A stretch of 36,911 nucleotides of DNA, from the NCBI GenBank assembly GCA_030691625.1, contig JAUYDX010000022.1, positions 1-36,911 of the forward strand, written 5' to 3'. Shown one piece after another: positions 14,841-23,216 of the stretch. The notes under the pieces were generated by a model. It saw only the letters and a list, made by a program, of their open reading frames with translations, was not told the origin of the DNA and ran no database searches. Position 1 is the first letter of the stretch. Every line of letters starts with the position of its first letter. Source of the stretch: Candidatus Omnitrophota bacterium. Lineage in GTDB: Bacteria > Omnitrophota > Gorgyraeia > Gorgyraeales > Gorgyraeaceae. Both the position numbers and the translations under genes were made by a program.

Positions 14841-16334
14841 ATGTTATTAGAGATACATTGCCACACTTCAAGATATTCCAGGTGCAGCCAGATCGATCCT
14901 GTGACGCTTGTCAGGCAGGTGAAGAAGAAGGAGCTGCAGGGTGTTGTCATCACAGAGCATCACTATCTTTGGAGCGATGAGGAATTAAAGGCTCTCAGGG
15001 TAGAGGCTGAGCTGGATGAAAATTTCCTGATACTCTCTGGCCAGGAGGTGGAGACCGATATCGGGCATGTCCTTGTATTCGGGGCCTCTAGGACCATCGA
15101 AGAGGAGTTGAGCCTAAAGGATTTAAGAGGGATGTTTCCGGAAGCAGCCCTGGTGTGGGCGCACCCTTTCAGGGGAGGAAATGTTCCTGACGGGAAAAAA
15201 TTACTGAATCCCATGCTTGACGCTATAGAGATATTCAGCATGAATCAAACGCAGAAGGAAAATTATTCAGGCCTCAAGGCCTGGCACAATTATAAATTCA
15301 CAGCCGTGAGCGGAAGCGATGCGCATTCGGAGATCATGGCCGGGGTTTATCCGTCGCAGTTCGATCACCCCATTCTTGGCATAAATGATATAGCGATGGA
15401 GATTAAAAAGTCCCGCGCGAGGCCGTTTTTTAAAGAGATACCGAAATCAGGCTCTAATATAGTGGTGACCGAGATCACTATTGGCACAAAAGGCGGCGAC
15501 GAATCCAGGAACAGGATCATATTGAAAAATATAATGGATGATAAGAAATGGGAATCCGCGAAATTGTCATCGGATATTACCGCGTTTTTATACAGGAACG
15601 GGTTCGGGGAAGGCAGGTTCAGGGTGCCTGGCATAATAGATGTGAATGAAAAGGAGAGGCTTATTATAGAGGACGGCCAGCGCGGGAAAAATCTTTTCGA
15701 TCTCCTGACCCATGTGGATAAATCCATAGGGGCAGATTATTTCGCTCTGGCAGCCAGGTGGCTTGCCAGGTTTCACAATAAGGCCATAAAACAGGGCGAT
15801 ACAGAAGGCGCCATAAAGAAAGAACGCAGAAGGTTTGATTCGTATCTGAATTCATTCACTGGGATTAATAGCCCGTATCTCAAGAAAATACAGCCTGTGA
15901 TAGATTTTGTGAAGGCGAGGGAAGAGGAGATATTTTTAAAGAAAAGAGGCTCTTTTATACTGAACCACGGCGATTATCACCCTAAGAATATTATAATAGG
16001 CCAGGACCGCCAGCAGGACTCGACCACGCTTTTTATCTCAGTGATAGATTTTGGGAACAGCATCATGTTCCCGCGTTCGTTCGACGTAGGATATTTTTTG
16101 TCCCAGTTCCAGGGCCAGTTTCACGCTTACCCTGAGATCTTGAGATACTGTATGGAAGCGGATTTTATTGACACCTATATAAAAGAGTCTGATAATATAC
16201 CTGAGGATTTTCTGGAAGAGGTGAAGCTTTTCAAGTTAAGGGCTAACCTTAGCATTGCCTCATATCTCATAAAGGTAGGCAAGGGCCAGGGCCCCGAGAT
16301 GGAATCTTTGATTTCCAGATGCGCGATAAAATAA
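14841..16334 (+). CDS. PHP-domain phosphoesterase fused to an aminoglycoside phosphotransferase-like kinase
   Basis: This 497-residue protein has two domains. Residues 1 to about 205 form a PHP metal-dependent phosphoesterase: EIHCHTSRYS (H6, H8), VVITEHHYLW, the histidine in GHVLVFG, WAHPFRGG and SGSDAHS. Residues about 225-490 form an APH/choline-kinase-like domain with the catalytic motif NHGDYHPKNI (D378) and the metal Asp in VIDFGNS (D403). A phosphatase-like and a kinase-like domain in one chain suggests opposed activities on a small molecule, but substrate is unknown. ATG 14841 starts the PHP domain exactly; a TTG at 14781 would add 20 residues. First gene of the operon. Confidence 0.82.
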   Translation: MLLEIHCHTSRYSRCSQIDPVTLVRQVKKKELQGVVITEHHYLWSDEELKALRVEAELDENFLILSGQEVETDIGHVLVFGASRTIEEELSLKDLRGMFPEAALVWAHPFRGGNVPDGKKLLNPMLDAIEIFSMNQTQKENYSGLKAWHNYKFTAVSGSDAHSEIMAGVYPSQFDHPILGINDIAMEIKKSRARPFFKEIPKSGSNIVVTEITIGTKGGDESRNRIILKNIMDDKKWESAKLSSDITAFLYRNGFGEGRFRVPGIIDVNEKERLIIEDGQRGKNLFDLLTHVDKSIGADYFALAARWLARFHNKAIKQGDTEGAIKKERRRFDSYLNSFTGINSPYLKKIQPVIDFVKAREEEIFLKKRGSFILNHGDYHPKNIIIGQDRQQDSTTLFISVIDFGNSIMFPRSFDVGYFLSQFQGQFHAYPEILRYCMEADFIDTYIKESDNIPEDFLEEVKLFKLRANLSIASYLIKVGKGQGPEMESLISRCAIK

Positions 16335-16347
16335 CGAGGATAATAAA

Positions 16348-16851
16348 ATGAAGATAACAGTTAAGGGAAATCCGGTAACGTTAATAGGAGAAGAGATGAA
16401 AACAGGCCAAAAGGCAAAGGATTTTAAGGTGTTAAGCACCGGCCTTGAGGAGGCGTGGCTATCGAGTTTTAAGAATAAAATTAAGTTGATAGCGTCTGTG
16501 CCTTCCCTGGATACGCCTGTGTGCGATCTGGAGATAAAAAGGTTTAACGACGAGGCGTCTAAACTTTCAAAAGACCTTGTTATCATCTTTATTTCAATGG
16601 ACCTGCCTTTCGCCCAGAAAAGATTCTGCCAGGCGAATGAGATAAAGATAGTTAAGACGTTTTCAGACCACAGGGAAGCTGATTTCGGCCTGAAATTCGG
16701 GGTACTTATAAAGGAATTAAGACTTTTAGCCAGGGCCATATTCATACTTGATAAAGACGACATGGTAAGATATATTCAGATAGTGCCGGAGCTTTCTTCG
16801 CCGCCTGATTACGACGCTGCTCTTTCAGCCCTTAAAGGGCTTGTAAAATAA
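16348..16851 (+). CDS. tpx: Thiol peroxidase (Tpx-type peroxiredoxin)
   Basis: This 167-residue enzyme has the family start VTLIGEEMKTGQKAKDF. The peroxidatic C59 lies in VPSLDTPVCDLE and the resolving C94 in RFCQA, the spacing of atypical 2-Cys Tpx enzymes (C61/C95 in E. coli). The catalytic Thr/Arg environment is conserved. It reduces alkyl hydroperoxides and H2O2 using thioredoxin, and two thioredoxin reductase-like genes are in the window. It lies 13 bases after the PHP-kinase gene and is followed by rubredoxin, both in the same unit. Confidence 0.94.
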   Translation: MKITVKGNPVTLIGEEMKTGQKAKDFKVLSTGLEEAWLSSFKNKIKLIASVPSLDTPVCDLEIKRFNDEASKLSKDLVIIFISMDLPFAQKRFCQANEIKIVKTFSDHREADFGLKFGVLIKELRLLARAIFILDKDDMVRYIQIVPELSSPPDYDAALSALKGLVK

Positions 16852-16863
16852 AAGGAGGCAGAT

Positions 16864-17001
16864 ATGAAAAAATACAGATGCATTGTGTGCGGCTATGTGT
16901 ATGACCCGTCGGATAATAATGACGTGGCTTTTCAGGATCTTCCGGATGACTGGACGTGCCCTGAATGCGGGGTAGGAAAAGATCAGTTCGAGGAATTGTA
17001 A
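16864..17001 (+). CDS. Rubredoxin
   Basis: This 45-residue protein starts 12 bases after tpx behind an aaaggagg site. The two Cys pairs CIVCGY and CPECGV ligate one iron, with conserved aromatic residues (YVYDP, DDW). It is shorter than the usual 52-54 residues because the loop between the Cys pairs is trimmed ([16 protein letters not shown]), as in the short rubredoxins of some anaerobes. It is a one-electron carrier for rubrerythrin or the flavodiiron protein encoded further on. Confidence 0.95.
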   Translation: MKKYRCIVCGYVYDPSDNNDVAFQDLPDDWTCPECGVGKDQFEEL

Positions 17002-17028
17002 TCAAGTGGAATAAACAAGAGTTTCTTT

Positions 17029-18669
17029 ATGGACAATATTTCAATACTTATTGGCGGAAAGGCAGGGGACGGCATTGATAAGTCGAGTCTTATTATCGGC
17101 CATATCCTGGCTCAGCTCGGGTATCGCGTTTATATCTACAGGGATTACCCTTCTATAATAAGGGGCGGGCATACCTTTTCAATCGTGAGATGCTGCCGGG
17201 ATACAATAGCTACTCACCTGGATAGCGTGGATGTGCTTTTGGCCTTGAATCAGGACAGCCTGGACCTTCATAAATCCAGGCTGAACACGGGTTCTCTTAT
17301 AGTCTATGATTCAACTTCTGTAAAATCAGATAAGGGCACAGGGATTCCAATAGGCCTTATAATAAAGGAATCCGGCGCGATCGATATAATGCGCAACTCC
17401 TGCATGATAGGCGCCATGTGCAAGGCGCTTGGCATAGGTAAAGATATACTTGAAGATGTCTTCAGGAAAAATATATCCAGGGAGATTGATCTGAACCTGA
17501 AGGTGGCGTTCCTGGGGTTCGATGAGGCAAAAGAATCTGTCAGAATAGAAAAATTAAAACAAAAGGCCCTGCCTCTTATTACAGGTAGCGAGGCCCTGGG
17601 CCTGGGGCTTATTAAAACAGGGCTCAACGCGTATATTTCGTATCCCATGACCCCCAGTTCAGGGATATTGCATTTTTTAGCAGGCGTTAGCGAAAAATTT
17701 TCCCTGAAAGTAATTCATCCTGAGAATGAAATAGGCGTTATGCTTATGGCAGCTGGTTTCGCATATGCCGGAGAAAGGACAGCTGTTGGTACCTCAGGCG
17801 GAGGGTTCTGTCTGATGACAGAAGGCTTTAGCCTGTGCGGTATGGCAGAATTGCCTGTAGTGGTTTTGCTGGGCCAGAGGCCCGGACCAAGCACCGGGCT
17901 GCCTACTTACACAGGCCAGACAGAGTTGAATTTTGCCTTAAGCGCGGGCCAGGGCGAGTTTACGCGTTTTATAACAGCTCCCGGAGACGCGGAAGAGGCA
18001 TATTACTGGTCAGGCGTGTCCATGAATCTCGCGTGGAAATACCAGGTGCCTGCTATTATTCTATGCGACAAGACTTTAAACGAGGGGACCTATAGTTTTG
18101 ATATAGAATCTATCAGGGAAATAGACGCGGGCGGGCCTTTATTGTGGGATAAGGCAGGGATTTATCAAAGATACAAAAATACAAGAGACGGCGTATCTCC
18201 TCTCGCGTTTCCTTCTGATAAAGACGCTATAGTAAAGGTCAATAGTTACGAGCATGATGAATCAGGCATCACCACTGAAGACAGCCATCTTACAATAGCG
18301 ATGCAGGATAAAAGGCTTGGCAAAGAAAAATATCTTCTGAAAGAGCTCGAGCATTACGAAACCGTAAAGGTTTACGGAAGAAAAGACGCATCGACAGCGC
18401 TTTTATTCTGGGGCTCAAATAAAGGCCCATGTGTGGAAGCTGGCTCGAAGCTTGGTTTAAGGGTTGTACAGCCGCTCGTATTTTCGCCGTTTCCGTCCAG
18501 AAGGGTAAAAGAAGCTCTTCAGGGCGTCAAAAGAATAATATGCGTTGAAAATAACGCCACAGGGCAGATGGCGGATTTTCTAAAATGCCGCGGTATAAAT
18601 GTGGATCAGAGGATATTAAAATACGACGGCAGGCCGTTTACTCCTATGGAACTGGAGCAAAAACTATAA
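17029..18669 (+). CDS. korA: 2-oxoacid:ferredoxin oxidoreductase, fused gamma-alpha subunit
   Basis: This 546-residue protein joins a gamma domain and an alpha domain. The gamma part (residues 1 to about 185) has GGKAGDGIDKSS and the RDYPSIIRGGHTF segment. The alpha part has GSEALGLGLIKTGLNAYISY, then PMTPSSG and TSGGGFCLMTEGFSLCGMAE. With the next gene it forms a ThDP enzyme that oxidises a 2-oxoacid to acyl-CoA and CO2 and reduces ferredoxin. The fused arrangement is typical of 2-oxoglutarate or broad-specificity KorAB. Substrate is not certain. No separate delta (ferredoxin) subunit is present, so it must use free ferredoxin, such as that encoded at 25386. Confidence 0.9.
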   Translation: MDNISILIGGKAGDGIDKSSLIIGHILAQLGYRVYIYRDYPSIIRGGHTFSIVRCCRDTIATHLDSVDVLLALNQDSLDLHKSRLNTGSLIVYDSTSVKSDKGTGIPIGLIIKESGAIDIMRNSCMIGAMCKALGIGKDILEDVFRKNISREIDLNLKVAFLGFDEAKESVRIEKLKQKALPLITGSEALGLGLIKTGLNAYISYPMTPSSGILHFLAGVSEKFSLKVIHPENEIGVMLMAAGFAYAGERTAVGTSGGGFCLMTEGFSLCGMAELPVVVLLGQRPGPSTGLPTYTGQTELNFALSAGQGEFTRFITAPGDAEEAYYWSGVSMNLAWKYQVPAIILCDKTLNEGTYSFDIESIREIDAGGPLLWDKAGIYQRYKNTRDGVSPLAFPSDKDAIVKVNSYEHDESGITTEDSHLTIAMQDKRLGKEKYLLKELEHYETVKVYGRKDASTALLFWGSNKGPCVEAGSKLGLRVVQPLVFSPFPSRRVKEALQGVKRIICVENNATGQMADFLKCRGINVDQRILKYDGRPFTPMELEQKL

Positions 18670-18711
18670 ACAACTTTACACTTGAAACAATGTTTGAAGT
18701 GTAAAGTTGTT
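18669..18711 (+). repeat. Intercistronic hairpin, family A copy 3
   Basis: A perfect 15-bp stem has arms AACAACTTTACACTT (18669-18683) and AAGTGTAAAGTTGTT (18697-18711). After a G/G mismatch, four pairs close on loop AAT. Relative to the other copies, the G-C pair at the sixth inner position is T-A, a compensated change. The korA stop TAA (18667-18669) touches the left arm; korB starts 11 bases after the right arm. Confidence 0.88.
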
Positions 18712-18721
18712 GGGAGCGGAG

Positions 18722-19564
18722 ATGGGGGATACAAGCTTAATAACAAATGCGAAGAATACGTGGTGTTCGGGATGCGGGAATTTCGCTATACTGAACGCCA
18801 TAAAGGCTGTGTTCGGCGCGCTTATAGACGAGGGAACTCCGCGCGAAGATATAGTGATGGTTTCTGGCATAGGATGTCACGCTAAAATCGCGGATTATAT
18901 AAACGTGAACAGTTTCTACTCCCTGCACGGCAGGGTGGTGCCTGTTTGCGAAGCCATAAAACTCGCTAATCCAAAGCTAAAGGTAATAGGTTTCGCAGGC
19001 GATGGAGACACTTACGGAGAAGGGCTGGAGCATCTCGTATTCGCCGCGAAAAGGAATGTTGATATAAGCATAGTGATCCACAATAACTCTGTCTATGGGC
19101 TTACCACCGGCCAGTATACTCCTACCTCGCCTCTGGGTTTCAAGGGCCGCTCTACCCCCGGAGGCACTAAAGAATTACCCATGAATCCGTTGGAGCTAAT
19201 GCTGGCGAGCCACGCCAGTTTTATAGCGAGAGGTTATTCTCACGGCATAGAGCTTCTCAAAAAGATGCTTAAAGAGGCTATTACGCATAAAGGATTCAGC
19301 CTGGTGGATATATTGCAGGTTTGTGTGACGTTTTACAACATGTACGAGAATTACAATGCGAGGGTTTACGAATTAAAGGACCACGATCCTTCGGATGGTT
19401 CCAGGGCTTTGGAAAAGATAAAGGAATGGGATTATAATTCTGACGCGAAGATCCCGCTTGGGGTATTTTATAAAAAGGAAAGGCCTGTGTTTGAGTTCCC
19501 GCCTAAAATCAAGGAGATAGACCTGGACGCTAAAATAAAGGGATTATTGAATGATCGCGCCTGA
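18722..19564 (+). CDS. korB: 2-oxoacid:ferredoxin oxidoreductase, beta (ThDP) subunit
   Basis: This 280-residue protein contains NTWCSGCGNFAIL and the ThDP-binding segment GFAGDGDTYGEGLEHL, followed by a Mg/ThDP stretch VIHNNSVYGLTTGQYTPTSP. Together with the fused gamma-alpha protein it makes the catalytic pair. The extra cysteine motif CSGCG contributes to the Fe-S cluster found in such beta subunits. I chose ATG 18722 (site ggag at 18713-18716). The upstream in-frame start would run into the hairpin repeat. Its last 14 bases overlap the next gene. Confidence 0.92.
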   Translation: MGDTSLITNAKNTWCSGCGNFAILNAIKAVFGALIDEGTPREDIVMVSGIGCHAKIADYINVNSFYSLHGRVVPVCEAIKLANPKLKVIGFAGDGDTYGEGLEHLVFAAKRNVDISIVIHNNSVYGLTTGQYTPTSPLGFKGRSTPGGTKELPMNPLELMLASHASFIARGYSHGIELLKKMLKEAITHKGFSLVDILQVCVTFYNMYENYNARVYELKDHDPSDGSRALEKIKEWDYNSDAKIPLGVFYKKERPVFEFPPKIKEIDLDAKIKGLLNDRA

Positions 19565-20018
19565 TATAATAGAATTTTTCCATAAACAACGCTTTACCGT
19601 CATAACCACCATTGATGAAAAAGGCTATCCGCATAACGCCTGTAAAGGCATAGTAGATATAGATGGCGGCGGAAGAGTATATCTTCTGGACCTTTACACT
19701 GCCAGGACATACGAAAACCTGAAACGCGACCCTCGCATAAGCATAACAGGTATTGATGAGCATAAATTCCTCGGATACACAATGAAAGGGACGGCGAAAA
19801 TAACACCTAAAAATAAAGTTTCTCAAAAAATACTAAAGATGTGGGAAGATAAGATCAATAGCAGGATCGCCCACCGTCTTTTAAAGAACATGCAAGGCGA
19901 GAAAGGCCACTCTTTACATCCGGAGGCGATGCTTCCGGTGCCGACGTATCTGATAGAAGTAGACGTTCACGAGGTCATAGACCTTACGCCTCCTCATATA
20001 AAGAAAAAAGGAGCTTAA
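19551..20018 (+). CDS. Pyridoxamine 5'-phosphate oxidase-like flavin-binding protein
   Basis: This 155-residue split-barrel protein has the PNPOx-fold pattern: FTVITTIDEKGYPHNACKGI, then VYLLDLYTARTYENLKRDP and SITGIDEHKFLGYTMKGTAK. Members bind FMN, F420 or haem and are rarely true PNP oxidases. Here it overlaps korB by 14 bases and ends right at the start of an FAD-dependent reductase. A role as a flavin-dependent reductase or electron acceptor in the redox operon is plausible. Real substrate unknown. Confidence 0.82.
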   Translation: MIAPDIIEFFHKQRFTVITTIDEKGYPHNACKGIVDIDGGGRVYLLDLYTARTYENLKRDPRISITGIDEHKFLGYTMKGTAKITPKNKVSQKILKMWEDKINSRIAHRLLKNMQGEKGHSLHPEAMLPVPTYLIEVDVHEVIDLTPPHIKKKGA

Positions 20019-20924
20019 ATGATCGCGGATCTTATCATTATAGGCGCAGGGCCCGCGGGCATAACAGCCAGCGTATACGCCGCGCGTAAAAAAATGAATT
20101 TCCTGACGATCACTAAAGATATCGGGGGCCAGGCAGCGTGGAGCAGTGACGTGGAAAATTATCCCGGCTACCAGTTTATAACAGGGCCTGACCTTGTGGC
20201 TAAATTCCAGGAGCACATGGATAAATACGGGATTAAGCTGAACCTGAACGAAGAAGTCGTGGACCTGGAGAAGAAAGGCAATGTTATCTATATTAAGACT
20301 ACTAAATCGAGTTACGAGGCAAAGACAGTGATAATATCAGCAGGGAAAAAGGTAAAGGAGCTGGGTGTCCCTGGGGAAAATGAATATAAAAATAAAGGCG
20401 TTGCCTACTGCGTTACATGCGACGGCCCGATTTTTGCTGAAAAAAACGTGGCAGTGGTAGGCGGAGGTAATTCCGCGCTGGACGCTAGCATACAGATGAT
20501 GAATATAGCGAACAAGGTGTACCTTATAAATATAACAGAGTCATTCACAGGCGACCCAGTGATGCAGGATAAGGTGCAAAATAATCCAAAGGTGGAAATC
20601 CTTCATAATACAAGGGTGGAGTCAATAACAGGGGAGAGGTTTGTTAAAGGTATAAATGTGGACACCAGAGGCAGAAAACAGTCTCTTAGCGTTGAAGGCA
20701 TATTTATAGAGATAGGCCTTATGCCTAATTCCTGGTTTGCCAGGGAACTGGATAAGAACGAAAGAGGGGAAATAAAGGTAAACTGCGCTAGCGAGACAAA
20801 TATCCCCGGGATATTTGCCGCAGGTGATGTGACGAGCGTTCCTGAGAAACAGATTGTGATAGCTGCGGGCGACGGAGCAAAAGCAGCGCTTGGGGCATTC
20901 AGATACCTCGCTCGTTTGAAATAG
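20019..20924 (+). CDS. AhpF/TrxB-like flavoprotein disulfide reductase without NADPH motif
   Basis: This 301-residue TrxB-fold protein has the FAD site GAGPAGITASVYAARK, the redox pair C131-V-T-C134, and a second Rossmann site GGGNSALDASIQMM. Unlike the TrxB at 6808, the HRRxxxR motif is replaced by NITESFTGD (about residues 171-179). That resembles AhpF and Clostridium pasteurianum Cp34-type reductases, which use NADH. It lacks the N-terminal thioredoxin-like domains of AhpF, so it needs a separate carrier; the glutaredoxin-like protein at 30728 is a candidate. It begins one base after the PNPOx-like stop. Confidence 0.88.
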   Translation: MIADLIIIGAGPAGITASVYAARKKMNFLTITKDIGGQAAWSSDVENYPGYQFITGPDLVAKFQEHMDKYGIKLNLNEEVVDLEKKGNVIYIKTTKSSYEAKTVIISAGKKVKELGVPGENEYKNKGVAYCVTCDGPIFAEKNVAVVGGGNSALDASIQMMNIANKVYLINITESFTGDPVMQDKVQNNPKVEILHNTRVESITGERFVKGINVDTRGRKQSLSVEGIFIEIGLMPNSWFARELDKNERGEIKVNCASETNIPGIFAAGDVTSVPEKQIVIAAGDGAKAALGAFRYLARLK

Positions 20925-20928
20925 CTAT

Positions 20929-20975
20929 ATGTCCAACTTCGCAAGTTGCCTATGGCAACTTGCGAAGTTGGACAT
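20929..20975 (+). repeat. Intercistronic hairpin, family B copy 1
   Basis: A perfect 22-bp stem (20929-20950 with 20954-20975) has the 3-base loop TAT. Each arm also contains its own palindrome, CAACTT-CGC-AAGTTG. It begins 5 bases after the reductase stop codon and ends 10 bases before the RnfD-like ATG. There is no T-run. It is the longest of the nine copies. Confidence 0.9.
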
Positions 20976-20985
20976 GGTATAAAGT

Positions 20986-21714
20986 ATGAATATAAAATCA
21001 ATAAAAGTCCAGCTTGGTATTTTCCTGATATTGTTTTCGCTATATATATCCTTTGTCGCGAAAGATTCGCCATTTTTATTAAGTTTAGGCTTAAGTCTTA
21101 TTGCAGCAATAGCCGCTGATTCTTTTATCATATTAGTGAAGACAAGAAAGTTAATCATCACCGAAGGGTCAATTGTATCAGGCCTGATAATAGGTTATGT
21201 GATATCTTCGGGAGAACAATGGTGGATAACAGCCCTGGCTTCTGTATTAGCGATAAGCTCCAAGCATATTATCAGATTCAGCGGAAGGCATTTATTTAAT
21301 CCAGCCGGGTTCGGGGCCATAGCAGCTGTTTTTTTATTTGGCGCTTCCACTGAGTGGAAAGGCGCGTATCTCTGGTATATCATTATACCTTTCGGCATTT
21401 ACTTTATATCGAAGATCAGGAAGATAGAGATCGTGGCCGGTTATTTCATAGCCTCTTTTATCCTGTTTGGAGCCCAAGCGCTTATCCAGGATACGCAGGT
21501 CCTTAATATACTTGGCTACCTGAATTGGTTCTTTATTTTTATAATGCTTATAGAGCCCATGACAACGCCCGGGACATATTACGGTAAAATAATATTCGGC
21601 GCAGGGACGGGCGCTTTGATTTTTATCTTATATTTAATCGGGATTAAAGAGGCGGAACTCGTCGCGCTTTTATGCATGAATTTATCAGCGCCTTTATTAA
21701 ACAAAAGGAGGTAA
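20986..21714 (+). CDS. NqrB/RnfD-family membrane protein (orphan)
   Basis: This 242-residue protein has about eight membrane segments and RnfD-like landmarks: GRHLFNPAGFGAIAAV and, near the end, IEPMTTPGTYYGKIIFGAGT, matching the DPVTSP region of RnfD. It is short for the family, and I cannot identify the covalent-FMN threonine motif. The other five Rnf/Nqr subunits are not in the window. It may be a redox-linked ion-translocating membrane module working with the flanking flavoproteins. The ATG has only a weak ribosome site (ggt), in contrast to its neighbours. Confidence 0.8.
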   Translation: MNIKSIKVQLGIFLILFSLYISFVAKDSPFLLSLGLSLIAAIAADSFIILVKTRKLIITEGSIVSGLIIGYVISSGEQWWITALASVLAISSKHIIRFSGRHLFNPAGFGAIAAVFLFGASTEWKGAYLWYIIIPFGIYFISKIRKIEIVAGYFIASFILFGAQALIQDTQVLNILGYLNWFFIFIMLIEPMTTPGTYYGKIIFGAGTGALIFILYLIGIKEAELVALLCMNLSAPLLNKRR

Positions 21715-21716
21715 AA

Positions 21717-22061
21717 ATGAAGAAAATAACCGTATTTTTAATCCTAAGCTTTTTCATGTGCTCGCTAGCGTACGCGCATCCGCCGTCGGACATAAAGCTA
21801 ACATTTGATTCAAAGACCAAGATCCTGAAGGCGGTAATTATGCACAATGTAAGCGATGTCAAAAAACATTTTATTAACAAGGTGGATGTGGGGCTTAACG
21901 GAAAAGAGATAATAGAACACTCTATCAGCCGGCAGGACAATAATATCAGCCAGACCGTTAGCTATCTTATACCTGATGCCAAGCCCGGGGATAAACTGTC
22001 TGTTGAGGGTTATTGCAATATCAGCGGCAAACTTCAGAAAGAAATCAAGGTAACGAAATAA
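21717..22061 (+). CDS. Small exported beta-sandwich-like protein, unknown function
   Basis: This 114-residue protein has a Sec signal (MKKITVFLILSFFMCSLAYA, cleaved before HPPSD). The mature part is about 94 residues and beta-rich: DIKLTFDSKTKILKAVIMHN, then HFINKVDVGLNGKEI and KPGDKLSVEGYCNISG. It looks like a small Ig-like or SoxZ-like domain; I do not recognise a named family. The ribosome site aaaggaggt lies within the last codons of the preceding membrane gene (TAA at 21712-21714), so the two are tightly coupled. An extracytoplasmic partner of that protein is a reasonable guess. Confidence 0.75.
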   Translation: MKKITVFLILSFFMCSLAYAHPPSDIKLTFDSKTKILKAVIMHNVSDVKKHFINKVDVGLNGKEIIEHSISRQDNNISQTVSYLIPDAKPGDKLSVEGYCNISGKLQKEIKVTK

Positions 22062-22075
22062 TAGAGGGGTGCAAC

Positions 22076-22711
22076 ATGAAAATTCTGCATATTATTGCCA
22101 CGCCAAGAGGCGAAGAGTCAAGGACCTTAAAGGTTAGCAGCGCTTTTTTCGAAGGGTTAAAAAAGAGTTACCCTGGCTGCAAGGTGGATACTTTGGATGT
22201 TACAAAGGAAAAACTCCCGCCTTTAACAGTGAAAGCTGTAAATGGGAAGTATGTATTGCTGGGCGGGAAGGATTTGCCCGAGGACATTAAGCCAGCTTGG
22301 ACGGAAATTATAAAGCATATTGAAAGGTTTCTTTCAGTAGACGCTTATGTCATAAGCACTCCCATGTGGAATTTCAGCATTCCCTATTATCTGAAACATT
22401 ATATAGATGTGATACTCCAGCCGAAATATCTTTTTAGGTATACTGAAAAAGGGCCGGAGGGGCTTGTGAAAGATAAAAAGATGGTTGTGATCACAAGCCG
22501 CGGCGGCGATTATTCTCCCGGGAGCCCCGGACATGCCTATGATTTCCAGGAGCCGTACATCAGATCCGTGTTCGGCCTGGCAGGCATACAGGATATCACC
22601 TTTATAAACAGCCAGCCAATGGACGCCCTTGGCCCCAGCGTGCAGGAAGAAAAGATAAAAGAATCGCGGGAGTTGGCGAGGAAACTGGGCGAAAAGGCCT
22701 TCGATAAATAA
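22076..22711 (+). CDS. Flavodoxin-fold FMN-dependent NADH:quinone reductase (AzoR-like)
   Basis: This 211-residue protein starts KILHIIATPRGEESRTLKVS, the phosphate-binding start of AzoR/AcpD enzymes. It has STPMWNFSIPYYLKHYIDVI (the PMYNF-type FMN loop) and VVITSRGGDYSPGSPG. Such enzymes carry out two-electron reduction of quinones and azo compounds with NADH. ATG 22076 is chosen, with a gaggggtg site; the upstream in-frame start overlaps the previous gene. It ends one base before feoB-N. The overall fold is clear; the physiological substrate is not. Confidence 0.85.
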   Translation: MKILHIIATPRGEESRTLKVSSAFFEGLKKSYPGCKVDTLDVTKEKLPPLTVKAVNGKYVLLGGKDLPEDIKPAWTEIIKHIERFLSVDAYVISTPMWNFSIPYYLKHYIDVILQPKYLFRYTEKGPEGLVKDKKMVVITSRGGDYSPGSPGHAYDFQEPYIRSVFGLAGIQDITFINSQPMDALGPSVQEEKIKESRELARKLGEKAFDK

Positions 22712-22712
22712 A

Positions 22713-23216
22713 ATGAGCGTAAAAAAGATAGCTATCGCGGGAAATCCCAACGTGGGGAAAAGTGTGCTCTTTAACGCCCTCACAAAGCAGTATGTAGCGG
22801 TCTCCAATTATCCGGGCACTACAGTTGAGGTATCCAGGGGCAGGATGAACCTGGAAGGAGAGGAATACGAGGTGATCGATACGCCCGGGATGTATTCTCT
22901 TTACAGCATCACTGAAGAAGAGAGGGTCGCGAGGCGCATCCTGATAAATGAAAGGCCTGATATAGTTATCCACGTCCTGGACGCGAAAAATCTGGAAAGG
23001 ATGCTGCTTCTTACCTTGCAGTTAATAGAAGCGGATCTCAACGTCATACTGGTGCTTAACATCATGGACGAGGCTGTTAAGGAAGGGATTTCGATTGATG
23101 CGAGCGGTCTGGAGAAAGAATTGAAGATACCAGTGGTGGAGACTGTTGCCACTGCTGGTAAAGGCATAGATGAGCTTAAGAAAAAGATAGGCGGGTATGG
23201 AAAAAAGAGACTATAA
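22713..23216 (+). CDS. feoB: FeoB N-terminal GTPase (split gene)
   Basis: This 167-residue protein is only the G domain of the ferrous iron transporter. It has P-loop GNPNVGKSVLFNAL, switch I NYPGTTVEVSRG, DTPGMYSL and the NIMD guanine motif, with a short end resembling the G-domain C-terminus. In most bacteria this is fused to the membrane pore. Here the next gene carries the pore and begins 20 bases before this stop, in the +1 frame. The GTPase would have to associate non-covalently with the channel. Part of a feoB-N, feoB-C, feoA set. Confidence 0.93.
   Translation: MSVKKIAIAGNPNVGKSVLFNALTKQYVAVSNYPGTTVEVSRGRMNLEGEEYEVIDTPGMYSLYSITEEERVARRILINERPDIVIHVLDAKNLERMLLLTLQLIEADLNVILVLNIMDEAVKEGISIDASGLEKELKIPVVETVATAGKGIDELKKKIGGYGKKRL

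Noticed and set aside
20975-20988. TGGTATAAA just before the RnfD-like gene as a promoter
   Set aside because: Only two bases separate it from the ATG, too few for a transcription start upstream of the start codon. The bases partly belong to the hairpin arm end.
23197-23216. A AAA AAG slippery heptamer in the feoB overlap (23201-23207), possible programmed frameshift joining the two FeoB parts
   Set aside because: The heptamer is in the right phase for a -1 slip, but the pore gene is in the +1 frame, so a -1 shift would not join them. Coupled initiation at ATG 23197 explains it better.
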